A program made the position numbers and the translations under genes. Below are positions 1 to 5,135 of a DNA stretch of 7,133 nt, piece after piece. Every line of letters begins with the position of its first letter. Position 1 is the first letter of the stretch. Source of the DNA: JAYEIH01 sp034659995 (GTDB lineage Archaea; Methanobacteriota_B; Thermococci; Methanofastidiosales; B48-G16); NCBI GenBank assembly GCA_034659995.1, contig JAYEIH010000119.1, positions 1 through 7,133 on the forward strand, read 5' to 3'. The notes beneath the pieces were generated by a model. The model saw only the letters and a list, made by a program, of their open reading frames with translations, did not search any database and had not been told where the DNA came from.

Positions 1-1414
1 AAGAAATTGCAATGAGACAGCAATAAAGAATAGTAAAAAAGGTAAACCACTCTGTGAACGAAACTGCCTCCTGAAACCAAAGGAGAGCGACTGGTGACAA
101 ACTAAAAATTCCTATCAGCATCATTAGTTTGTAGGTCACATTCAATTTCTTGAGTGTCTCCCCCTTTTTCCATAAAAGCACTCCCACAAGAGAGAATGCA
201 AGAATGAGTACTCCAAGGTACAGGGGGACAGAGTCATCTCTGGGACCGATACAATAAATGTTGGATGAAGCAGCGTAGATTTTTCCGTTGGCAATAGCCA
301 GTGGGGTATGCCATACGAGAAGATCTTCTTTATACTCCCATCGTTTCTCTCCTGTCTCTGCGTCTATGCAGTAGAGATAGGAAGGGGTGACCCGTATATA
401 CAGTTTATCATTTGCAACGACGAGAGAAAAGAATGTTGCATCTCCTCTCTCCGTGTATCTCCATAACACCTTCCCCGTGCCAGCATCGAGACAGTAGATA
501 CTGCTCGCCTTATCCATCCAGATATTGAGGTATAGTCTTTCGTTACCAAATGACAGAGAGTTGGGAACTTTTATATCTGTATTTTTCCATATCGTCTTGC
601 CTGTCTTAGTGTCCAGGCAGTAAATACCACCGTAAATGTTCCCCTCTGTTGTATATCCTGCAGCATAGAGTTTTCCCCCACTAATGAGAATAGGATCATC
701 TGTTGTTTCCATTCTTCGTCTCCACAGTTCTTCTCCCGTAAATGCATCGAGACAATAAAGAGATCCCGATGCTACATAGACTCTGTTGTTATAAAAGGAC
801 GGAGAGGAGTACACAGCGTTATCTGTTTCATACCTCCATAGTTTCTCTCCTGTCTCTGCATTGAGACAGTAGAGGTGATGGTCTGCCGATCCGATATAGA
901 GCTTGCTATCTACTACGATAGGAGAAGATTGTACCACACCTCCCGTTTGGTACCTCCATCTCTTTTTTCCCGTCTCTGCGTCTATACAGTAGATATTTCC
1001 ATTTAAAGATCCTACATACACCTTTCCGTTGATAACACAGGGGGAAGGGCTTAGTTTTCCTAGAAAAAAGGAGCTCGATTCACCTAGAAAAAGGGAGCTT
1101 AGTTCACCACCTATCTCGTACTCCCATCGTTTCTCTCCTGTCTCTGCATTGAGACAGTAGAGGTTATGGTCACCCAGCACAATATAGAGCTTGTTGTCTG
1201 CGATGATTGGCGAAGAGCGTATTACACCTCCCGTTCTACGACTCCACAGCACTTCCATTTCTGATGGGAGCTTGCACTCTGTATAGTTGGTGTGCTGTGG
1301 GTTGTTGTACAGCATCGGCCACTCGTTACAGGGTTCTGCGTGCAGATGGAAAGAGAGCAGTCCTACTAAGCATATGACTGTAATGGTTATCGTCGTTCTT
1401 TTAGTGGATCTCAT
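1..1414 (-). CDS. PQQ-like beta-propeller repeat protein, membrane-anchored, 3' end beyond window
   Basis: The frame is open from the ATG at 1414 to the left edge, giving 471 codons without a stop; the C-terminus is missing. Residues 1-26 look like a signal peptide (basic start, hydrophobic ICLVGLLSFHLHA). A WPMLYNNPQHTNYTE segment follows, typical of the entry to PQQ-like propellers. Seven full blades carry the signature (L/I)YC(L/I)(D/N)xxTGxxxW near residues 85, 140, 180, 218, 263, 306 and 347, and a degenerate eighth (IYCIG) lies near 386. Hydrophobic stretches at about 397-415, 427-446 and 456-471 are likely membrane helices, so the propeller should sit outside the cell on a membrane anchor. 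Every blade has Cys after Tyr. A TAA lies in frame just upstream of the ATG, which fixes the start. Propellers of this class usually act as binding or scaffold domains; enzyme activity with PQQ is not shown. The gene lies 53 bp behind the secreted-protein gene and may be co-transcribed with it. Confidence 0.9.
   Translation of the reverse strand, partial: MRSTKRTTITITVICLVGLLSFHLHAEPCNEWPMLYNNPQHTNYTECKLPSEMEVLWSRRTGGVIRSSPIIADNKLYIVLGDHNLYCLNAETGEKRWEYEIGGELSSLFLGESSSFFLGKLSPSPCVINGKVYVGSLNGNIYCIDAETGKKRWRYQTGGVVQSSPIVVDSKLYIGSADHHLYCLNAETGEKLWRYETDNAVYSSPSFYNNRVYVASGSLYCLDAFTGEELWRRRMETTDDPILISGGKLYAAGYTTEGNIYGGIYCLDTKTGKTIWKNTDIKVPNSLSFGNERLYLNIWMDKASSIYCLDAGTGKVLWRYTERGDATFFSLVVANDKLYIRVTPSYLYCIDAETGEKRWEYKEDLLVWHTPLAIANGKIYAASSNIYCIGPRDDSVPLYLGVLILAFSLVGVLLWKKGETLKKLNVTYKLMMLIGIFSLSPVALLWFQEAVSFTEWFTFFTILYCCLIAIS
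841..1238 (-). repeat. 288-bp-offset direct repeat of two propeller blades
   Basis: Positions 841-883 and 1129-1171 are identical apart from one base. Similarity continues more weakly to about 950 and 1238, ending in a shared ACACCTCCCGTT. The offset is 288 bp (96 codons), so blades 1 and 3 of the PQQ-like protein are related at DNA level and not just in protein motif. This suggests recent blade duplication or gene conversion. A third, shorter match to the same motif lies at about 343-370. Confidence 0.75.
1059..1106 (-). repeat. 24-bp tandem duplication inside the propeller gene
   Basis: Two adjacent 24-bp units (1059-1082 and 1083-1106) both begin CCTAGAAAAA on the plus strand and differ at a few positions. 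A partial third copy of the unit's end precedes them at about 1047-1058. In the protein this gives the near-repeat GELSSLFL-GESSSFFL-GKLSPSP (residues about 103-125), an in-frame 8-residue insertion between the first and second blades that the other blades lack. It is probably a slippage or duplication product in a surface loop. Confidence 0.8.
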
Positions 1415-1436
1415 GATATTACCCGAACGGTCTTCA

Positions 1437-1460
1437 TATTATTTAAAAAATAAAAAATGG
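1437..1460 (-). promoter_or_regulatory. T-rich intergenic tract: possible terminator and/or TATA element for the propeller gene
   Basis: The 53-bp gap between the two exported-protein genes contains, on the minus strand, two runs of six T ending in TTTAAATA. T-runs just after a stop codon are typical of euryarchaeal intrinsic termination. TTTAAATA is also a fair TATA box, centred near 1443, about 29 bp before the ATG at 1414. It could therefore end the upstream transcript, start a nearly leaderless mRNA for the propeller gene, or do both. No clear Shine-Dalgarno precedes 1414, which favours a leaderless start. This is inferred from sequence only. Confidence 0.4.
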
Positions 1461-1467
1461 AGTTATT

Positions 1468-2694
1468 TTAGTATCCCATCTCAAAGAGAATCTCCAAATT
1501 TATAGCGTAGTTGTCGTCTGGGGGTAGTTCCTGGTAGTCCTTGAACCTTGCTGAGACATTGACTGTCGTGAGGAAATTTTTGTAGGGATTAATGTGGCGT
1601 GCGTGTCTATGATCGTAGGCCTGAGATACATTGTTTCCTCCTGCAGTCTTGGCTACAAAGACGGGTTCTCCTGCAACAGTTGCCGACTGAACTGTCAGCT
1701 GGTCAACATCGTACCCCGGCTGTACGGCGGCATGTATATTGATGTCATAATCCATGACCCATGAATCCGGTGCCCACCACACAGAAGGATGGCCCCAGAA
1801 TGCATCGATTTGCAAGGAGTATTCACGTCCGTTGTACCAGTTCTCCGTGTGGGGGCTTATGTGGGCCGAGGTATACAATTCTATCACTGAGTATCCCTCT
1901 GTCTCTTCCTGTTTCAGGGCAGACTCCGCTTTGTAACCAAACTTCCTCGCTAGTTCTTTTATATCGTGGGCAGTGATTTTTTCACTTGTATCATGACTGC
2001 ATTTTGCTGACAGAGTCTCTGCACGCTTAGCTGACTCTAAAGCAAAGGCATATGCACTCTGCGAAAGATCGAGTAGGTTTTTTCCTATGTTTATCTCAAA
2101 TGTTCTTCCCTTTCCGAGATCAGTAATCTTCAGAGACCTCATAACTTGGGACACGTCGAAGTTCTGAGGAGCTTCTGGAGAAGTCACTGCCATTCGCTTT
2201 GTGAGGCCGCTGATAGATGCGGCTGCTTCCGATTTAATGATCCATGTTTGATAGAGTTCTTGGTCTTTTGTTAGTATTTCTTTGTTTCCTAATCTCTGTT
2301 CACCCACCGGCTTCCACGTAAGATAGCCCACCAGAGAGCTCAGCAGTATCCACCTTCTTTCTACCTCTGTGATTCTGTACGATCCCCTTTTTGGAAATCT
2401 CGTTTTGTCCAGCAAAAAGTAGTACTCGTGGTCTCCATCTCCGAACGATGTTCGGCAGACGTAGTTTTCTCCCTCTCTGTGCATCTTCTGTTCTTCTCCA
2501 TCCAGTATCAAAAACGCTTTCTCTGCGTTGGATTCAATGCTGAACTCGAGCATGTAGTACTTCGAGTTCTGAATTGATGGGTTTCTTGCGTATGTCTTTT
2601 GATTTTCTGCACTTACAGTCCCCAACGTTGCCGCAAGCATCACTGCGGCAACGAGTATACTTCCTATTTTCCTTCTTTTATCTATTTTTTCCAC
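1468..2694 (-). CDS. Secreted protein of unknown family (408 aa)
   Basis: I do not recognise this family. Residues 1-29 form a good Sec signal peptide: basic EKIDKRRK, a hydrophobic core ILVAAVMLAATLG, then VSA before the likely cleavage at 29/30. No second membrane helix is evident, so the product is probably released or loosely surface-bound. Residues about 45-110 (YYMLEFSIES... GDHEYYFLLD...) look like an Ig-like or E-set beta domain. Residues 205-265 are helical and charged. The C-terminal third is rich in aromatic residues (FWGHPSVWWAPDSW near 299-312) with many His residues (DHRHARH at 361-367), and looks beta-rich. There are two cysteines in the mature part (C80, C232). The start is GTG, because TAA lies in frame six codons upstream and no other start codon intervenes. 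The SD-like GAGGTG overlaps that GTG, so initiation may be leaderless. The gene sits between the regulator and the propeller gene, consistent with a shared surface role. Confidence 0.85.
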   Translation of the reverse strand: MEKIDKRRKIGSILVAAVMLAATLGTVSAENQKTYARNPSIQNSKYYMLEFSIESNAEKAFLILDGEEQKMHREGENYVCRTSFGDGDHEYYFLLDKTRFPKRGSYRITEVERRWILLSSLVGYLTWKPVGEQRLGNKEILTKDQELYQTWIIKSEAAASISGLTKRMAVTSPEAPQNFDVSQVMRSLKITDLGKGRTFEINIGKNLLDLSQSAYAFALESAKRAETLSAKCSHDTSEKITAHDIKELARKFGYKAESALKQEETEGYSVIELYTSAHISPHTENWYNGREYSLQIDAFWGHPSVWWAPDSWVMDYDINIHAAVQPGYDVDQLTVQSATVAGEPVFVAKTAGGNNVSQAYDHRHARHINPYKNFLTTVNVSARFKDYQELPPDDNYAINLEILFEMGY

Positions 2695-2716
2695 CTCATT
2701 TAGTTTATTTTATTTT

Positions 2717-2725
2717 GGTTTTAAC
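2717..2725 (-). promoter_or_regulatory. Possible proximal TATA element for the secreted-protein gene
   Basis: On the minus strand GGTTAAAACC lies about 27 bp before the GTG at 2694, the spacing expected for an archaeal TATA box driving a leaderless mRNA. It directly abuts the 9-bp-stem inverted repeat at 2726-2746. The box is a weak match to the consensus and competes with the distal candidate near 2833-2843. Confidence 0.35.
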
Positions 2726-2746
2726 CTACACAACGGAGTTGTGTAG
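2726..2746 (-). promoter_or_regulatory. Perfect inverted repeat IR1 (9-bp arms, 3-base centre)
   Basis: CTACACAAC and GTTGTGTAG flank GGA on the plus strand with no mismatch. The repeat contains ACACA-N7-TGTGT. It can be a DNA operator, or an RNA hairpin if transcription starts upstream. It lies immediately upstream of a TATA-like element of the secreted-protein gene. Confidence 0.65.
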
Positions 2747-2750
2747 TCAC

Positions 2751-2770
2751 GACACAGCTTGATCTGTGTC
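2751..2770 (-). promoter_or_regulatory. Perfect inverted repeat IR2 (7-bp arms, 6-base centre)
   Basis: GACACAG and CTGTGTC flank six bases. Like IR1 it contains an ACACA...TGTGT pair (N8 spacing), and its centre is about 24-25 bp from that of IR1. Two adjacent inverted repeats with the same half-site look like paired operators; tandem hairpins in a leader RNA are the alternative. Confidence 0.6.
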
Positions 2771-2786
2771 GGTTTTGCACCTCATT

Positions 2787-2814
2787 GATACGTATCTCAG
2801 TTTTTATCGCGATA
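2787..2814. promoter_or_regulatory. Two short perfect palindromes
   Basis: GATACGTATC (2787-2796) and TATCGCGATA (2805-2814) are perfect 10-bp palindromes, 8 bp apart and upstream of IR1 and IR2. Each alone could be chance. Their clustering with IR1 and IR2 within 90 bp makes a regulatory role more plausible but not shown. Confidence 0.35.
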
Positions 2815-2832
2815 TTATCACTTTTTTGTATG

Positions 2833-2843
2833 GGTATAAAAGC
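2833..2843 (-). promoter_or_regulatory. Distal TATA-like element upstream of the secreted-protein gene
   Basis: On the minus strand CTTTTATACCC resembles an archaeal TATA box. A start about 25 bp downstream, near 2812, would give a leader of roughly 118 nt holding IR1 and IR2 as RNA hairpins. It is an alternative to the proximal element near 2721. Confidence 0.35.
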
Positions 2844-2849
2844 TTTGTG

Positions 2850-2885
2850 TGTAGGTATGCGTGTAGGTATGTATGTAGGTAGGCC
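2850..2885. repeat. 12-bp tandem repeat, three copies
   Basis: Units at 2850-2861, 2862-2873 and 2874-2885 share TGTAGGTA followed by four variable bases. A degenerate fourth copy (TGTATGGGTATA) lies at 2827-2838. The array starts directly after the stop codon of the winged-helix gene and lies upstream of the secreted-protein gene. A related sequence, TGTGTAGGTTA, occurs once in inverted orientation at the edge of IR1. The array may hold repeated regulator sites; a simple slippage repeat is the null explanation. Confidence 0.7.
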
Positions 2886-2886
2886 T

Positions 2887-3189
2887 TCAGATTGTAGATG
2901 AATGCCATGTTTTCTTTCCTTCCTCTGTGGATTTGTACATGCATGTGTTACTATGTTCTTCTTTTTCAACAAGATCAAGGTATACTAAACTGCTTCCCCT
3001 TCTATATCGCCCTCTTGAGCCGTTCAATGCCCCATGCACATCATTTCTTCGGAGATTTGTCTTCCTCGCGATTTCTGCTGGGTATGATTTCTGAGGGTAT
3101 ATCTCCACAAGGTGCTCCAGGACTTTCCGACGTACCTTACTTCTTCGCAGTGAGAGTGCGATCTGCCCGTGATTCATCTCATCGTCCAT
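2887..3189 (-). CDS. Winged-helix DNA-binding transcriptional regulator (about 100 aa)
   Basis: This is a small basic protein that fits an archaeal winged-helix fold. Helix 1 is about 16-30 (RSKVRRKVLEHLVEIYP), helix 2 about 36-44 (YPAEIARKT), and the recognition helix about 46-58 (LRRNDVHGALNGS). The wing is about 67-92, from SLVYLDLVEKEE to the YKSTEEGKK that is usual at the end of such domains. There is no ligand or sensor domain, so it probably acts as a DNA-binding dimer. Two starts are possible: ATG 3189 (100 aa) and ATG 3177 (96 aa), five codons in. A GAGTGAT sequence directly abuts the first ATG, and is better spaced for the second. The product is encoded just upstream of the repeat-rich spacer and on the same strand as the two exported-protein genes, so those genes, or its own promoter, are plausible targets. 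The exact family is not assigned. Confidence 0.85.
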   Translation of the reverse strand: MDDEMNHGQIALSLRRSKVRRKVLEHLVEIYPQKSYPAEIARKTNLRRNDVHGALNGSRGRYRRGSSLVYLDLVEKEEHSNTCMYKSTEEGKKTWHSSTI

Positions 3190-3197
3190 ATCACTCT

Positions 3198-3227
3198 TAT
3201 ATATTCAAACAGAACGTCCTTTAAATA
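3198..3227 (-). promoter_or_regulatory. Promoter region of the winged-helix gene
   Basis: On the minus strand there are two TATA candidates. TATTTAAA at 3220-3227 is preceded by a purine-rich AAGG like a BRE and would place the start near 3197. ATATATAA at about 3198-3205 would place it near the second ATG (3177). The first has the better flanking sequence. Confidence 0.5.
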
Positions 3228-3279
3228 CCTTACGATTTTTCGAGTTGACGCCTTCATACGAGAGAGAATGATCCAAACG

Positions 3280-3287
3280 TTTTTAAA
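3280..3287 (+). promoter_or_regulatory. TATA box of the ABC transporter remnant
   Basis: TTTTTAAA centred near 3284 lies about 25 bp before the ATG at 3309. This is the spacing expected for a leaderless or near-leaderless archaeal transcript. With the winged-helix promoter it forms a 119-bp divergent promoter region. The promoter looks intact although the gene behind it is not. Confidence 0.5.
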
Positions 3288-3308
3288 CAGCCCTGTGAAG
3301 ATAAGGCT

Positions 3309-3443
3309 ATGTTGGTGGAAGTTGAAAATTTAACGAAATCATTCAGAAATATAGAAGCTCTGAAAGGCATCAACTTCACCATGGATGAGGGAGTGTACGG
3401 GTTAATCGGGCCGAATGGAGCGGGTAATCGAAGCCTTCAATAA
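3309..3443 (+). pseudogene. N-terminal remnant of an ABC transporter ATP-binding protein
   Basis: The 44-codon frame MLVEVENLTKSFRN... reads exactly like the start of an ABC ATPase: first beta strands, the A-loop region around F12, ALKGINFTMDEG, then GLIGPNGAG. Walker A should continue GK(T/S)T but here reads GNRSLQ and stops at 3441-3443. The catalytic lysine, Q-loop, signature motif, Walker B and H-loop are all absent; a full protein would be about 230-310 residues. No continuation is visible in another frame before pheT ends at 3500. The 3444-3499 stretch could encode fragments such as VIEAFNKAWN, possibly from the lost partner gene, but I cannot assign it. The fragment converges tail to tail on pheT. 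A deletion or rearrangement, or an assembly join, is the likely cause. It cannot bind ATP normally. Confidence 0.85.
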
Positions 3444-3499
3444 GGCGTGGAATGTTCTCCTTCATGCACCACGAGTTGTCTCGGGATCCTGTTACTCAC

Positions 3500-5131
3500 T
3501 TATACCTTCTCATAAATCCTGTCCAGATTTACCTCAAAAACCGCCACTGGCATCCCGATACCCCAGTTTGAGAGCACTTCAGGATGAATCTCTCCTATGG
3601 ATCCGATATTCTCGCTATTCACGAGAATATTTCCGGATCTCCCACTGATGAAACATCTTCGTTCTCCTTCTTCCAACCCATACGTTATACCTATGTTTTT
3701 GAAAAATGAGCTCAAAATTTCCTTGCACTCAGTAAAGTTAGCTCGTTCATAGCAAATACCAACGGCAAGATTTGTCTCTTCCTTTACAGTGCTATTTTCA
3801 ACTCTGAAGACCGCCCCGATCTCAAATACGTTCTGTGGGTACTCATAATGGGTGTTTGTGGAGTACACATGCAGTAGACCGGGAACTAAGGAGTTTCTCA
3901 GAACATTGTACTCTGTGGTCAGTGCATTTTGCATCTCCACCACTCTTTCTTTTTTCCAGTTCATCTTTGTAAATAGGTCCTCCTTGTTAGTGAGGGTATA
4001 ATTTTTTAGTTCCATCAGTTTGAATCCTGTTATCAGATCTCTTACAATCCTTATAAATTTCTTAAAGGGGTTTTCCTCTCCTATTGTTGATATATCTGGT
4101 ATCTCGGGTTTGAACTCGTTGAATCCAAAGGCTATGGCAACATCCTCCACAATATCCACCTTATGCAGTATATCCGCTCTGTATGGCGGGGCCAGTGCCG
4201 TTTTATTTTCTATACCATACCCCATTTTTTTTAGAAGCTTTGAAATGTCATTGAATCTCAGGGCAGTACCAAGAAGTTTGTTTGTATATTCCACATCTAT
4301 TTCCATCTTTTTTGGCACTGTATTGGGGTATCTGTACTTTTTATCCGCGTCGTTTACATCAACTGAATAAATTCTCCCGTTTCTTAATGAAAGACTCATT
4401 GTGAGTATGTTTAATGCATGTTCAAGGTGTTTTAGTCCGTATCCTGTAACATCCAGAAAAAGATCTGTTGTTTTTTCTGTCACCCTTGTATGTTCGGAGT
4501 TTATTATCGGAGGCATCGATAAGACCTGTTCCCTTGCATCTATCCAGAGAGGGTACTCCTCATACTCCTCGAGAAGGTGTTTGTACGCAATACCCTTCTC
4601 ATGTTTCTCGAGTATCTCCTCCATGCTCATCTCTTTTGAACGTTCCAGCGGTACAAAGCTATAGTCTTTTGATTTTGTAGTGTATATGAGGGGAAACTCT
4701 ATTTTATCCAGATCATGGACCCCGATAGCCACTCTTTTTCTGTTTCTTCCATGTGTGAGATGGAGTTTTTCCTGTACCTGCATCAATGATTGAATCGCGG
4801 CATCGGTCAGCTGTACACCCGTTATTACAGCGCAAACTGCATCGGGCCTTATTTTTTTTACCTTTTTATCTATTGAAGCCCTATATCCTCCATCATAGAG
4901 CTTGAACTTGTACATTCCTGTTTTTATACCCAGGAAACTTCGGAGTGCCAGAGCGAACCCCTCAACAGAGAGCATATCCGGCCTGTCGGGAAATACCTCC
5001 ACGGTTATCTCATCATCAAAACTCTCCAGCTCTGTTCCCATCATAGGTATATTTTTTTTGAGAGTTTCGTCATCGATTGTTCTTCCGAGAAGCTCAAGAA
5101 GGTCCCTTTTATCCATTGCTATTGTCGGCAT
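3500..5131 (-). CDS. pheT: Phenylalanine--tRNA ligase beta subunit, archaeal type
   Basis: This is the beta subunit of the cytoplasmic (alpha-beta)2 PheRS that charges tRNA-Phe. At 543 residues it is the short archaeal/eukaryotic form, without the bacterial N-terminal tRNA-binding (EMAP-like) domain. It opens MPTIAMDKRDLLELLG and continues with IPMMGTELE and EVFPDRPDMLSVEG (about 46-58), typical of the archaeal B1 region. The B3/B4 editing domain, which hydrolyses Tyr-tRNA-Phe, spans about 85-260 and includes PPIINSEHTRVT (207-218) and LFLDVTG (224-230). B5 spans about 270-340 (PPYRADILHKVDIVEDVAIA). The C-terminal class II-like fold (about 350-543) is non-catalytic and contains LRNSLVPGLL and EIGAVF. 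The ATG at 5131 lies 4 bp after the pheS stop, with GAGG inside the end of pheS, so translation is probably coupled. No terminator-like T-run is visible just after the stop. Confidence 0.97.
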   Translation of the reverse strand: MPTIAMDKRDLLELLGRTIDDETLKKNIPMMGTELESFDDEITVEVFPDRPDMLSVEGFALALRSFLGIKTGMYKFKLYDGGYRASIDKKVKKIRPDAVCAVITGVQLTDAAIQSLMQVQEKLHLTHGRNRKRVAIGVHDLDKIEFPLIYTTKSKDYSFVPLERSKEMSMEEILEKHEKGIAYKHLLEEYEEYPLWIDAREQVLSMPPIINSEHTRVTEKTTDLFLDVTGYGLKHLEHALNILTMSLSLRNGRIYSVDVNDADKKYRYPNTVPKKMEIDVEYTNKLLGTALRFNDISKLLKKMGYGIENKTALAPPYRADILHKVDIVEDVAIAFGFNEFKPEIPDISTIGEENPFKKFIRIVRDLITGFKLMELKNYTLTNKEDLFTKMNWKKERVVEMQNALTTEYNVLRNSLVPGLLHVYSTNTHYEYPQNVFEIGAVFRVENSTVKEETNLAVGICYERANFTECKEILSSFFKNIGITYGLEEGERRCFISGRSGNILVNSENIGSIGEIHPEVLSNWGIGMPVAVFEVNLDRIYEKV

Positions 5132-5135
5132 TCTA

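Noticed and set aside
364..549. 61-codon minus-strand frame within the propeller gene
   Set aside because: It overlaps the seven-blade frame, which continues without a stop across this stretch with perfect motif periodicity.
2751..2780. Plus-strand intrinsic terminator (IR2 followed by GGTTTTGC)
   Set aside because: There are only four T after the stem, and no plus-strand gene ends here.
2850..2885. CRISPR array
   Set aside because: The units are only 12 bp, directly adjacent and without spacers, so this is a simple tandem repeat.
2721..2978. 85-codon minus-strand frame across the repeat array
   Set aside because: It overlaps the end of the winged-helix gene and translates the 12-bp repeats into YIPTRIPT-type low-complexity sequence. 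It has no ribosome-binding site or domain, so it is most likely non-coding.
2898..3224. 108-codon plus-strand frame opposite the winged-helix gene
   Set aside because: It is the antisense shadow of a gene with a clear protein fold and has no promoter or start context of its own.
3415..3648. 77-codon plus-strand frame after the ABC remnant
   Set aside because: Most of it is antisense to the 3' end of pheT. Only the part before 3500 could be a relic of another gene, and it is too short to assign.
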